DNA of 64,000 nucleotides from Candidatus Sedimenticola sp. (ex Thyasira tokunagai). GTDB taxonomy: Bacteria > Pseudomonadota > Gammaproteobacteria > Chromatiales > Chromatiaceae. Where the stretch lies: NCBI GenBank assembly GCA_037318855.1, contig CP134874.1:4030598-4094597 (forward strand). The letters are read 5' to 3'. Of this stretch, positions 26,806 to 36,051 are shown piece after piece (positions within the stretch are counted from its first letter, which is position 1; each line of letters starts with the position of its first letter). Made by a program: the position numbers and the translations under genes. The notes under the pieces are model-generated. The model was not told the origin of the DNA, made no database searches, and saw only the letters and a list, made by a program, of their open reading frames with translations.

Positions 26806-27111
26806 TCATACCACTGCCCTGTATACCTTTTCGATTACCAATGTTAATACAAGTAATCTTGCAAGATACCCCCAAGGTGCCCAACTGACATTAAAAGCAC
26901 AGCGCCATACAGACCAAGTTGTCCAAACCATATAGGGTACGACAAAGGTCATCGTAAAAATTAGGCGCATATAGAAAGCACCCATATCTTGACTCACCTT
27001 ACTCAAACTACCCAACAGTAACGCTATCACCACTTGTCCAATAACAAAATAGATCCAAAAGACTACTGATAGCCTCTCCTCACCTTTCCACGATTTAATC
27101 ACAGCAACCAT
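26806..27111 (-). CDS. Small three-helix membrane protein
   Basis: A 101-residue protein with hydrophobic segments at about 16-38, 48-70 and 80-97. I recognise no family. It lies at the head of the lipoprotein group on the same strand, 143 bases upstream of the SHOCT lipoprotein. An IS3-family element lies 130 bases beyond its start. Confidence 0.55.
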   Translation of the reverse strand: MVAVIKSWKGEERLSVVFWIYFVIGQVVIALLLGSLSKVSQDMGAFYMRLIFTMTFVVPYMVWTTWSVWRCAFNVSWAPWGYLARLLVLTLVIEKVYRAVV

Positions 27112-27318
27112 TGCTTTATTTATTAAACCTAATTATTAGGATAAGTACGTTACTTTCTGCAACCAATGAATATAAATTCAAACCAACTAATCCAGTTCTG
27201 TTTGTAAAATAGTTTTGTATGAAACCATGAGAGAGAGGGGGCCCCTCTGTCAGGATAGTTGTCCACCCGGTAGGATGGGACTTCAATAACCAATGAGAGT
27301 GGGCATAGAGAGCAATAA

Positions 27319-27813
27319 ATGGGTTATCCAAAAGAGCGGAAAGAATCGGTACTGAAAAAGATGCTGCCGCCGAACAATAAAACGATACCAGAGATATCCA
27401 AGGAGGAAGGGATCTGCGAAGGCACGCTGTACAACTGGAGAAAAGCAGCCCGTGCTGAAGGGCGATTGATGCCTGATGGAGACAGCACTCCCACCGGATG
27501 GAGTGCCACAGATAAGTTCACAGCGGTTGTTGAGACTGCACCAATGAATGAGGCTGAGCTATCCGCTTACTGTCGTGAGCGTGGACTGTATGCCGAACAG
27601 ATCGGTGAGTGGCGAGAAGCCTGTGAACAAGCGAATGACTGGGATCGAAATCAGAACAAGCGGTTAAAGGATATCCGTAAAGTGGATGAGAAGCGGATCA
27701 AAGAGTTGGAGCGAGATCTTAACCGCAAAGAGAAAGCGCTAGCTGAAACCGCAGCCCTACTGGTTCTGAGAAAAAAAGCCCAGGCGATCTGGGGGGACGG
27801 AGAGGAAGAATGA
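27319..27813 (+). CDS. ISA copy 1 OrfA (helix-turn-helix protein)
   Basis: A 164-residue OrfA with an N-terminal HTH (IPEISKEEGICEGTLYNWRK) and a C-terminal coiled coil (EKRIKELERDLNRKEKALAE). It is unusually long for IS3 OrfA. The frame meets the OrfB frame at an A7 run (27771-27777), so a -1 shift at A_AAA_AAG would make the fused transposase, as is known for IS3 elements. Confidence 0.85.
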   Translation: MGYPKERKESVLKKMLPPNNKTIPEISKEEGICEGTLYNWRKAARAEGRLMPDGDSTPTGWSATDKFTAVVETAPMNEAELSAYCRERGLYAEQIGEWREACEQANDWDRNQNKRLKDIRKVDEKRIKELERDLNRKEKALAETAALLVLRKKAQAIWGDGEEE

Positions 27814-28877
27814 TCAATGTCCCAGATCGCCGTAGAGCTGTTGAATTGATCGAAGAAGCGGTAGGTGCCGGTGCATCAGCGCAAAAAGCCTGCGAGGTAC
27901 TGGAGATCAGTCTGCGCACCTATAAGCGCTGGACTGATGGTGATGCGGTCAATGCCGATGGCCGACCGGATGTTAAACGCCCAGAGCCCGCGAACAAACT
28001 GAAACCGGAGGAGCGACAGCAGATCCTGGAGACGTGTAATGAGGAAGCATACCAAAGCCTACCGCCATCACAGATCGTACCGGCACTGGCCGACAAAGAC
28101 ACCTATATCGCTTCCGAGTCCAGCTTTTACAGGGTACTGAAGGAGGAAGATCAGTTGCATCGCCGTGGGAGAGTGCAAGCACCGAGGCGAGTGAGCAAGC
28201 CAGCGGCTTACAAGGCTACAGCCCCGAATCAGGTATGGAGTTGGGATATCACATTCTTGGCAACGACCATCACCGGAATGTTCTACAGGCTTTACCTAGT
28301 GATGGACATCTACAGCCGCAAGATTGTCGGGTGGGAAATCCACGAAAATGAGACAGCTGATAATGCCTCGCTGTTGATCCGTAAAGCCTGCCTGACGGAG
28401 GGTATCCATGAACGTGGGCTGGTGCTTCACTCTGATAATGGATCACCGATGAAAGGTGCAACCATGCTGGCGACACTGCAAAAGTTGGGTGTAGTGCCGT
28501 CATTCAGTCGCCCTTCGGTGAGCAACGACAACCCCTATTCTGAGAGTTTGTTTGGGACAATGAAATACACACCGGCATTTCCGTCGAAACCGTTTGAGAG
28601 CTTAGATGCTGCGCGTGACTGGGTTTACAATTTCATTCGCTGGTATAACGAAGAGCACCGTCACAGCGGGATTCAGTTCGTGACACCCGCCCAACGTCAT
28701 AGTGGTGTGGAGCTGTCGATTCTTGCGAATCGGGAGACGGTCTACGAAGCTGCAAAGCAACGAAACCCAGAGCGTTGGAGTAGAGAAACACGGAACTGGA
28801 CGCCAGTCGGTGAAGTATGGCTGAACCCGGAGAATCAGGACTCGAGAGGAGCTGGAATTAGAGACGAAGCAGCGTAG
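27810..28877 (+). CDS. ISA copy 1 OrfB (DDE integrase core)
   Basis: A 355-residue OrfB with an HTH_21-like N-terminal part and the rve integrase core: first Asp in WSWDITFLAT, second in LHSDNGSPMKG, Glu in NPYSESLFGTMKY. It overlaps OrfA by 4 bases (ATGA) in the -1 frame. The sequence appears intact. Confidence 0.88.
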   Translation: MINVPDRRRAVELIEEAVGAGASAQKACEVLEISLRTYKRWTDGDAVNADGRPDVKRPEPANKLKPEERQQILETCNEEAYQSLPPSQIVPALADKDTYIASESSFYRVLKEEDQLHRRGRVQAPRRVSKPAAYKATAPNQVWSWDITFLATTITGMFYRLYLVMDIYSRKIVGWEIHENETADNASLLIRKACLTEGIHERGLVLHSDNGSPMKGATMLATLQKLGVVPSFSRPSVSNDNPYSESLFGTMKYTPAFPSKPFESLDAARDWVYNFIRWYNEEHRHSGIQFVTPAQRHSGVELSILANRETVYEAAKQRNPERWSRETRNWTPVGEVWLNPENQDSRGAGIRDEAA

Positions 28878-29006
28878 AGAATTGGACAACTATCTTGATA
28901 ATCGTCGGGGGCAACCATCACAAAAAACTATCCGCAGCCCAAAAGAGTCATGTGCATCTCTAAGTTCCGTTTAACTTTATTAAAAATTTATTCCCTGATT
29001 TTGTAA

Positions 29007-29213
29007 TGTGAAATTCTGATTATCGCAGCGGTAGAGTTTAAGCCATTGCTGATTGCTGTACTCTTTGGATTGTTGTCTTGCGGCGTATTGCACTGGGGTA
29101 AGTATTACTCTGATTTCCATATCACGGGGAGTCCTTTTGTTTTACTCGCTGGTTTATCTTACATCCAACAAAGTTTAAAGGAAATAGTATCCCATCTCAC
29201 CCGAAATGTGTAG
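29007..29213 (+). pseudogene. Fragment of a small membrane protein
   Basis: An open frame without a good start codon encodes KPLLIAVLFGLLSCGVLHWG and FVLLAGLSYIQQSLKEIV, which look like two membrane helices, ending at TAG 29211. It lies between an IS copy and the 3' end of the 392-aa gene. It may be a 5'-truncated gene; the rest of 28912-29345 shows nothing. Confidence 0.3.
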
Positions 29214-29345
29214 TGAAGTCTTTAGAAAAAACCTGAAAAATCGGGGTCGGAGTAAATTTCACTCATAGGGCGTAGACTGGCTATTCATTGATAACCTTAC
29301 ACTGACTCCAATTTTCCGGGAGGGATTAACCTCCCCTCTCATCAC

Positions 29346-30077
29346 TTATCGTCGGTAGGTTACGGGGTTCTCGCAGTTTGTACTCTCGTCCTTGAGCAGA
29401 AAGAACCTGGGTTTGATATCAGGGATAGCGTTGACACTTACGTTTTTCCAACTATCCGTCATGATGAGGTAATCCTTCGGAGCAGGGAACGAAGGGCAGG
29501 GATTGTTCACAAGATCAACAAAGATGGCATCCGGTACTGTGACGTTTCCCTTTCCCGGTATCGGTATGTTCAGGCCGGTGCTGATGTGGAAATCGAATAT
29601 GTCCCACATGCGATAGCGCCAACTGGTGAGTTCGATATCCCAGCCTTCCAGATCAGGTCCACCAGATGGATCTGCGTAGGTGGATGCCACTGCCGTCACC
29701 TCAACCTCAGAGACCACGGTGGACGTGCCCAATACATAGAGCTCTTTGTCTACCCGGCTATCATGGGGCAAGCTGGATCTCACATAAAGTTTCTGTCGGC
29801 CATGCACGGCTAACCCATTGGTTGATGGATAATAAAAGAGTCCCGGTAGCAGCTCCGATACAGTGTGCGGTAACTCAATATCGGCGGGCTCATGCAGATG
29901 GTCGCAAATGGTTCTCAGCAACTTGTCATAGCCTTCACCCAGCGATCTGTTGACAATAAGCTCAGAACCGATACGACCCCAGACGTCTGCTGAGGATAAT
30001 GGAATGTAACGGATGGTCGTGGGCACTTGCATACCATCGCCATCATATACGATGACATTCTCGGTGCGGGCAACGGT
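29346..30077 (-). pseudogene. 3' part of a 392-aa gene of unknown function, split by ISA copy 2
   Basis: It encodes the last about 242 residues: TVARTENVIVYDGDG across the junction, YYPSTNGLAVHGRQKLYVR in the middle and SWRYRMWDIFDFHIS later. Joined to 31743-32193 after removing the IS and one CGGT duplication, the frame runs without a break for 393 codons. The composition suggests a soluble, beta-rich protein without a signal peptide. I know no family for it. It is the last gene of the peptidase/548-aa/392-aa operon. Confidence 0.75.
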
Positions 30078-31742
30078 CGACGATTATCAAGATAGTTGTC
30101 CAATTCTCTACGCTGCTTCGTCTCTAATTCCAGCTCCTCTCGAGTCCTGATTCTCCGGGTTCAGCCATACTTCACCGACTGGCGTCCAGTTCCGTGTTTC
30201 TCTACTCCAACGCTCTGGGTTTCGTTGCTTTGCAGCTTCGTAGACCGTCTCCCGATTCGCAAGAATCGACAGCTCCACACCACTATGACGTTGGGCGGGT
30301 GTCACGAACTGAATCCCGCTGTGACGGTGCTCTTCGTTATACCAGCGAATGAAATTGTAAACCCAGTCACGCGCAGCATCTAAGCTCTCAAACGGTTTCG
30401 ACGGAAATGCCGGTGTGTATTTCATTGTCCCAAACAAACTCTCAGAATAGGGGTTGTCGTTGCTCACCGAAGGGCGACTGAATGACGGCACTACACCCAA
30501 CTTTTGCAGTGTCGCCAGCATGGTTGCACCTTTCATCGGTGATCCATTATCAGAGTGAAGCACCAGCCCACGTTCATGGATACCCTCCGTCAGGCAGGCT
30601 TTACGGATCAACAGCGAGGCATTATCAGCTGTCTCATTTTCGTGGATTTCCCACCCGACAATCTTGCGGCTGTAGATGTCCATCACTAGGTAAAGCCTGT
30701 AGAACATTCCGGTGATGGTCGTTGCCAAGAATGTGATATCCCAACTCCATACCTGATTCGGGGCTGTAGCCTTGTAAGCCGCTGGCTTGCTCACTCGCCT
30801 CGGTGCTTGCACTCTCCCACGGCGATGCAACTGATCTTCCTCCTTCAGTACCCTGTAAAAGCTGGACTCGGAAGCGATATAGGTGTCTTTGTCGGCCAGT
30901 GCCGGTACGATCTGTGATGGCGGTAGGCTTTGGTATGCTTCCTCATTACACGTCTCCAGGATCTGCTGTCGCTCCTCCGGTTTCAGTTTGTTCGCGGGCT
31001 CTGGGCGTTTAACATCCGGTCGGCCATCGGCATTGACCGCATCACCATCAGTCCAGCGCTTATAGGTGCGCAGACTGATCTCCAGTACCTCGCAGGCTTT
31101 TTGCGCTGATGCACCGGCACCTACCGCTTCTTCGATCAATTCAACAGCTCTACGGCGATCTGGGACATTGATCATTCTTCCTCTCCGTCCCCCAGATCGC
31201 CTGGGCTTTTTTCTCAGAACCAGTAGGGCTGCGGTTTCAGCTAGCGCTTTCTCTTTGCGGTTAAGATCTCGCTCCAACTCTTTGATCCGCTTCTCATCCA
31301 CTTTACGGATATCCTTTAACCGCTTGTTCTGATTTCGATCCCAGTCATTCGCTTGTTCACAGGCTTCTCGCCACTCACCGATCTGTTCGGCATACAGTCC
31401 ACGCTCACGACAGTAAGCGGATAGCTCAGCCTCATTCATTGGTGCAGTCTCAACAACCGCTGTGAACTTATCTGTGGCACTCCATCCGGTGGGAGTGCTG
31501 TCTCCATCAGGCATCAATCGCCCTTCAGCACGGGCTGCTTTTCTCCAGTTGTACAGCGTGCCTTCGCAGATCCCTTCCTCCTTGGATATCTCTGGTATCG
31601 TTTTATTGTTCGGCGGCAGCATCTTTTTCAGTACCGATTCTTTCCGCTCTTTTGGATAACCCATTTATTGCTCTCTATGCCCACTCTCATTGGTTATTGA
31701 AGTCCCATCCTACCGGGTGGACAACTATCCTGACAGAGGGGG
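30078..31742 (-). mobile_element. IS3-family element ISA, copy 2 (1665 bp)
   Basis: The same 25-bp ends as copy 1, flanked by CGGT at 30074-30077 and 31743-31746. It is two bases shorter than copy 1 because of one-base differences in two homopolymers, which fuse OrfA and OrfB into one frame. It interrupts the 392-aa gene. Confidence 0.88.
30108..31664 (-). CDS. ISA copy 2 transposase, OrfA-OrfB in one frame
   Basis: A 518-residue fused product. The junction reads LVLRKKPRRSGGRRGRMINV, where copy 1 changes frame. The catalytic residues match copy 1 (WDIT, SDNG, YSESLF). If the one-base differences are real, this copy would make the full transposase without frameshifting and would be deregulated. 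If they are assembly errors, it equals copy 1. Confidence 0.85.
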   Translation of the reverse strand: MGYPKERKESVLKKMLPPNNKTIPEISKEEGICEGTLYNWRKAARAEGRLMPDGDSTPTGWSATDKFTAVVETAPMNEAELSAYCRERGLYAEQIGEWREACEQANDWDRNQNKRLKDIRKVDEKRIKELERDLNRKEKALAETAALLVLRKKPRRSGGRRGRMINVPDRRRAVELIEEAVGAGASAQKACEVLEISLRTYKRWTDGDAVNADGRPDVKRPEPANKLKPEERQQILETCNEEAYQSLPPSQIVPALADKDTYIASESSFYRVLKEEDQLHRRGRVQAPRRVSKPAAYKATAPNQVWSWDITFLATTITGMFYRLYLVMDIYSRKIVGWEIHENETADNASLLIRKACLTEGIHERGLVLHSDNGSPMKGATMLATLQKLGVVPSFSRPSVSNDNPYSESLFGTMKYTPAFPSKPFESLDAARDWVYNFIRWYNEEHRHSGIQFVTPAQRHSGVELSILANRETVYEAAKQRNPERWSRETRNWTPVGEVWLNPENQDSRGAGIRDEAA

Positions 31743-32193
31743 CGGTATCATCATCAATGCTGCCCATTAACCACCAGTCCAGTATATCCGCCGCCAGCGG
31801 CATACCCATGGACGTGCGATAGGTGCAGGTACCCAGCCGGGACAATCCCCAGGTCTGGCAGGGTGTGAGCTCACTCCACCGCTCTTCCCACGCAAGCATC
31901 ATTCCTCTGACCATTTCAGCGGCAAGATCGGGGCTATACACACCAACACAACGCAGCCACTCCACCACTTCACCGATCGTTAATTCATGGCCGGTTTGCT
32001 GTTTAAACTCCTCCAGGACTTCAGCTATCTTGGGTTCAAGCACCTCCTCCCAGACCGGCTCGGCAATTTCCACCCAGTCCGATTCGTTGGCAAGGGCATC
32101 TATACTGTTGCTGACCTCATCCAGTACATCGGAGATCGTGGTGTCGGTCCAGTCCACCTCATCTGTTGGGCCATTCAGCGTCGGCTCGCCCAT
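31743..32193 (-). pseudogene. 5' part of the split 392-aa gene
   Basis: Start ATG 32193, overlapping the stop of the 548-aa gene by one base (TAATG). The first 150 residues are acidic and helical (TISDVLDEVSNSIDALANES, then TIGEVVEWLRCVGVYSPDLA) and include TPCQTWGLSRLGTCTYR. ISA copy 2 follows after GSIDDDT. The tight coupling to the 548-aa gene argues that both products act together. Confidence 0.75.
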
Positions 32194-32923
32194 TATTCGG
32201 ACTCTTCCTCGTTATCTTCCTCTGAATCCGTTTCAGCGTGTATACGGGCATATGCATCTACGCGCCGCCCTACATTGGGCAGTGCCTCAACAATCTCAAA
32301 TCCCTGTCGCTGTATCATATTCTCCACCTTTACACGCTCTACCGTGGATGCCTGGAGCTCCTGGTTGTAGCAGTCGAGCGCTTCTCCCTGGCCCAGCAGG
32401 GCCTCAATAATGACGGTCGGAGTGCGAAGCACATTGCGTTGTACGCGCTTGATAACACCGTGTATCTCAATGCCCTCAACCTCATCCTTGAGATCGGCAT
32501 TTTTCCGATAAAAGCTGCGCTTTCTGGTTTGACCGGCTGCACCGGCCAGGCAACTGGCAGACTCCAGCTCTACAAATTCAATGAACTGTTTCGGCTCCTG
32601 CTTGTAGTTGAACACACTGCAGTAAGGCAACAGTATCTTCTCCTTCACTGCGTCCAAATACTCCTCCTTTATGTATTTAGGCAATATCTCATCCAGACTA
32701 TAAAGCTCCATACTTTCGATCGACTCTGGATAGCCTGTAGAAAAGGCCACCTTTACATTATTCAGGTAGAAGATGGTGATGTATTCCTGAAGCAGTTGGC
32801 GGAATACAAAGTTCAGCACGCGGCTGTGGTTTATGTTGGAGATTTCACGAACGGTTGTCTGTTCTTCACCCTCTGTAACCGTCTCGCTGGTCGTGGTGTT
32901 AATCTCAATATCCCTGCCGTAAG
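32193..32923 (-). pseudogene. 3' part of a 548-aa gene of unknown function, split by ISB copy 1
   Basis: It encodes the last 243 residues, from AYGRDIEINTTTSETVTEGE to the acidic tail DSEEDNEEESE. Joining to 34155-35070 across one CGGTC duplication gives 549 continuous codons. The region contains ISNINHSRVLNFVFRQLLQE and KVENMIQRQGFEIVEAL, mostly helical. No known family. See the 5' part for the rest of the protein. Confidence 0.75.
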
Positions 32924-32978
32924 CGGTCTGAGCCTCCCCAATAAAAGTTGACACCCTGTTTACAACCAGAGGTGTCAA

Positions 32979-33290
32979 ATGAGAAAGAACCATTCAATCG
33001 ATATCAAGATACAAGCGGTACTAAAAGCGAGCAGGCCTGGCATACTTGCCAGTGAGGTTGCGGAGGAAATAGGGATACATACATTTTCTTTGTATCGCTG
33101 GAAGAAGGAATTACGAGATGCGGGGTTACTCGATAAAATGCCTGATAAAATCGATGTTCAGACAGATTTGAAGCTCAGGGAGCAACTAAAACAGTTGGAG
33201 AAGGAGAATAAGCACCTAAGGATGGAGAATGCTGTTTTAAAAAAACTCGAGGAGATGGGCGACGCCAAAAGAAAGAAGCCTTCAAAATAA
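32979..33290 (+). CDS. ISB copy 1 OrfA
   Basis: A 103-residue HTH protein (ASEVAEEIGIHTFSLYRWKK) with a leucine-zipper-like C-terminus (LREQLKQLEKENKHLRMENA). An A7 run at the VLKK codons is the likely -1 frameshift site leading into OrfB. Confidence 0.88.
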   Translation: MRKNHSIDIKIQAVLKASRPGILASEVAEEIGIHTFSLYRWKKELRDAGLLDKMPDKIDVQTDLKLREQLKQLEKENKHLRMENAVLKKLEEMGDAKRKKPSK

Positions 33291-33327
33291 TAGAAGATTT
33301 AAATGATGAGTTTGGTGTATCCCCACT

Positions 33328-34129
33328 TTGCCTCCTGTTGGATGTGAGTCGAGGTGGATATTATGCTTGGAAGAAGCGACCTGGTTCGTTCAGTCCGTTT
33401 ACAATGGCATGATCATTGATGAAATTCTCAAGATACACCGGGAAGTCAAGGAGACTTACGGTAGTCCTAGAATGACAGTGGAACTAAAGAGTAGAGGCTT
33501 TAGTCGTTGTGAGAATACTGTCGCTAAGTTGATGAGGAAGATAGGAATTCGAGCAAAAATGGATAAACGCTATAAACCTAGGCAGTGGCAACCGGGCTCA
33601 AAAATAGCGAAGAGGTAATCTTTTGGCTGAGTTGCCCATACCAAAGAATCCACATGAAGTTTGGGTAGCGGACTTTACCTACACACGTCATCACGGCCAA
33701 TTTGTCTATTTCTCAGTCATTATGGATCTATGTACCAGGCAGCTTGTGGGTGAGGAAATAAGTAGGACTCGAGATGCAGATTTAATCGTCAGGACCTTTC
33801 AAAAGGCAAAGCAAAGGCACCCAGAAGCAAGACCAAAAATATTCCATTCAGACCGGGGTATAGAGTATGCCAACCACAAGATTGGAAGGCTGCTAGAGAG
33901 TCAAGCGATCGAGCAGAGTATGTCAGGCAAGGGTAATTGCTATGACAATGCCCATATGGAGTCATTCTTTCATACGTATAAGTCGGAAATGTACTATACG
34001 GAGAAATTTGATGGCATTGAGGATTTCAAAAGGAAGACCAAGAAATACATTCGTTTTTATAACCGGAGGCGTTTACACTCAAGCTTAGGGTATATGAGTC
34101 CAGCAGACTATGCTGAGTCGAAAAGCTAA
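33328..34129 (+). pseudogene. ISB copy 1 OrfB, frameshifted
   Basis: An rve-type integrase core (VADFTYTRHHGQ, FHSDRGIEYAN, DNAHMESFFHTYKSE) broken by two one-base indels compared with the other copies: a missing C near 33393 and an extra G near 33614. The product is two frames, 33328-33618 and 33623-34129. The indels differ from those in copies 2 and 3. Confidence 0.85.
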
Positions 34130-34154
34130 TGTGTCAACTTTTTATGGGGAACAT

Positions 34155-35070
34155 CGGTCTGCTCCACATGCTTGGAGAGTGCACTGGAGAGAACATCGCA
34201 GTACTCCTCCTGTGTTGTCTCTGCGCTCTTGGTGCCGCTGGACTCAATACCACCACCGACATCCACACCAACGATGCCAAAGAGATCGATACCAACACCC
34301 AGTCCGGCATCGCCTGTTGTGGTATTGCTTTGGCTTGAGCTTGAAGAACTGCTTGTCCCACTCTCACTCTGAACCAGTGATTCAAGCTCATCTGCACTCT
34401 CCTGTGAAAAGGAGTCGAGAATATTTTCAGAGGCGGTTCGTGTTTCTGCACTATCACGGTAGGTACGGATGGTGATCTTTGTCTTCTCACCCGGCAGCAG
34501 AGAGAAGGTGTTGAGGGTTTTGCCGGCACCATAGTCAGTGAGGTATGAGCAAGCCTTATACTCCTCGACCAGATAAAGCCTGGGGCGGGGTTTTGCCGGT
34601 TTCGGAATAAATCCCAGACTCTTTTCACCACCGAGAGTTACACGGGGGAACGGGCGAAAACCATCGGCAACCAACTGCGCAACCTGGTCTTTCTGGATAG
34701 CGGCGTGCGCATCGTCTCTGACCACTGCAGGCCCATTGCGTCGTGAGCGTGTATATTTGGCTGTGGTGTTTCTGCTCGGCTGATTAATAGCAGAGACTGT
34801 CAGTTTATCAAACAGGGCGTTGGTAGGTGACAAATACTCCTTGTCGAGCATTTCCCGGACGCTGCCCACATTGCCTATCGGTATTTTCCACCAGTGATCA
34901 GAGGGCTCTTTTTTCCAATCGTCCAGAAACCAATCTTCTGGTATATCAAGTAGAATCCTACCCAGGGAAGAGAAGCAAGAGCGCTGTGGTATGTCGTAAT
35001 CAAGTGTGGGGGCTTCTCCTTTCCCCAGGTCCATCAATGGTTTTCCAGGTACACAATTACTTGTACTCAT
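34155..35070 (-). pseudogene. 5' part of the split 548-aa gene
   Basis: Start ATG 35070 (MSTSNCVPGK), chosen because GGAGGAG lies just upstream; a longer frame to 35217 has no such site. Residues 191-199 are LLPGEKTKI, within a likely beta-sandwich patch (TLNTFSLLPGEKTKITIRTY). Residues 239-248 are a serine run and 253-279 are Gly-rich and hydrophobic (GLGVGIDLFGIVGVDVGGGI), which could insert into a membrane or form a flexible hinge. The gene lies between the peptidase gene and the 392-aa gene. Confidence 0.75.
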
Positions 35071-35128
35071 GTCTCCTCCAATTATTGCTCTTGTTGGTTG
35101 GGAAATATCGACGACATTAAAGATGATC

Positions 35129-35245
35129 TTACTCTGACCAAGATTTTTTCTTGCTCGCAGTAAATCCAAACCTGCCGACTGTTTACCAATCAATAAACGG
35201 GGCAGATCTCTGATCACCTAGCTTATCGAAAAAGGGTACTGATCC
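35129..35245. repeat. Leader repeat upstream of the 548-aa gene
   Basis: TTACTCTGACCAAGATTTTT, then CTGCCGACTGTTTACC, then CACCTAGCTTATCGAAAAAG recur in the leader of the peptidase gene (35850-36016). It is non-coding and lies between the two minus-strand genes. Confidence 0.6.
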
Positions 35246-35272
35246 AGTTTCTTTCTCTTTTCCTTATTTTTT

Positions 35273-35803
35273 TCAAGTAGGTATGATGAGTCGGCGCATG
35301 AGCGCAATCAAGTACTCATCCAAGGCCAGATATTCCGCTTTTCCGGTTTGTGGGTCGCAGTACACATACTGCCCCACTGCTCCGTTCTGTCGGGGACCAT
35401 CACAAACAACAAAGTGCCCACCTGCATCTACTTCATCCCTGAACAAAATGATCACCGGCTTATCGTAAGAGGCAGCCCCAAGGGCTTTCTTCGTTGTCAT
35501 ACCGAATGGGTTGGAAACAACCTTGTTGGAGATCTGGATACTCTGTAGTACTGAAGAGACGTTATCTGCGCCTGTACCGGTCCACCTGGTCGGCTCTTGC
35601 TTGGTGACCGAGTCCTTCTTTGTTGGCACATACTTATCACCATCACTGACCATGGAGAGGCCAATAATGGCCCTCTCGGTTGGCCGAGTATTCTGAACTC
35701 GGTTCATCAACATCGCGATGCATGATATGCCACATGACATATCATACTCTTGCTTCATAATTGCTCTCTGAGTTCCATCGAAGTTGTGGGTCACCCAAGG
35801 CAT
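35273..35803 (-). CDS. Papain-like/C39-like cysteine peptidase
   Basis: A 176-residue protein with the papain pattern: Q18 as oxyanion residue, C24 in YDMSCGISCIAML, H130 in GGHFVVCDG and D150 in YCDPQTG. No signal peptide and no ABC domain, so it is not a bacteriocin exporter; it is probably cytoplasmic or exported by another route. It is the first gene of the minus-strand set with the 548-aa and 392-aa genes, 202 bases upstream of the former. Its natural substrate may be one of those proteins (inference). Confidence 0.78.
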   Translation of the reverse strand: MPWVTHNFDGTQRAIMKQEYDMSCGISCIAMLMNRVQNTRPTERAIIGLSMVSDGDKYVPTKKDSVTKQEPTRWTGTGADNVSSVLQSIQISNKVVSNPFGMTTKKALGAASYDKPVIILFRDEVDAGGHFVVCDGPRQNGAVGQYVYCDPQTGKAEYLALDEYLIALMRRLIIPT

Positions 35804-35849
35804 TGCAGACCTCCCTTCTCATTAAATATCGATGTATCGATGGGGGTCA

Positions 35850-36016
35850 CTTATCACCTGGCTTATCGAAAAAATGGTACTGACCCCTTTTCGCTTTGAT
35901 AATTTTACTCCGACCAAGATTTTTGCAGTAAAACCATACCAGCCGACTGTTCCCCTATCAATCAAAGTGCTCTGCACCCTATCTCCCAATTTATCTTAAA
36001 AAAGGGTACTGCCCCC
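35850..36016. repeat. Leader repeats upstream of the peptidase gene
   Basis: A full copy (35904-36016: TTACTCCGACCAAGATTTTT ... AAAAAGGGTACTGCCCCC) and the tail of another (35850-35888: CACCTGGCTTATCGAAAAAA) match the leader repeat at 35129-35245. Both lie directly upstream of genes in the same operon-like set. Confidence 0.6.
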
Positions 36017-36051
36017 TTTTCTCCCTTGAGAGCGCTAGTGATGTTCCCCAT

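Larger units (their letters stand above)
27241..28907 (+). mobile_element. IS3-family element ISA, copy 1 (1667 bp)
   Basis: The ends share the perfect core GATAGTTGTCCA within imperfect 25-bp inverted repeats and are flanked by a GGGG duplication (27237-27240 and 28908-28911). It is the same element as 30078-31742, in opposite orientation. This copy has A7 and G6 runs near 27771 and 27791, where copy 2 has A6 and G5. Confidence 0.85.
32929..34154 (+). mobile_element. IS3-family element ISB, copy 1 (1226 bp)
   Basis: The ends CCCCAATAAAAGTTGACAC and GTGTCAACTTTTTATGGGG are inverted repeats. It is flanked by CGGTC at 32924-32928 and 34155-34159. It interrupts the 548-aa gene. Two further copies lie at 36041-38605 and 39334-40565. 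Confidence 0.88.

Noticed and set aside
29586-29953. Plus-strand open frames across the 392-aa gene
   Set aside because: The minus-strand frame is continuous with the upstream half after IS removal, which is strong evidence for the coding strand.
27241-31742. Composite transposon formed by the two inverted ISA copies
   Set aside because: Each copy has its own target duplication (GGGG and CGGT), and the DNA between is the 3' part of a local gene that joins across copy 2. They inserted independently.
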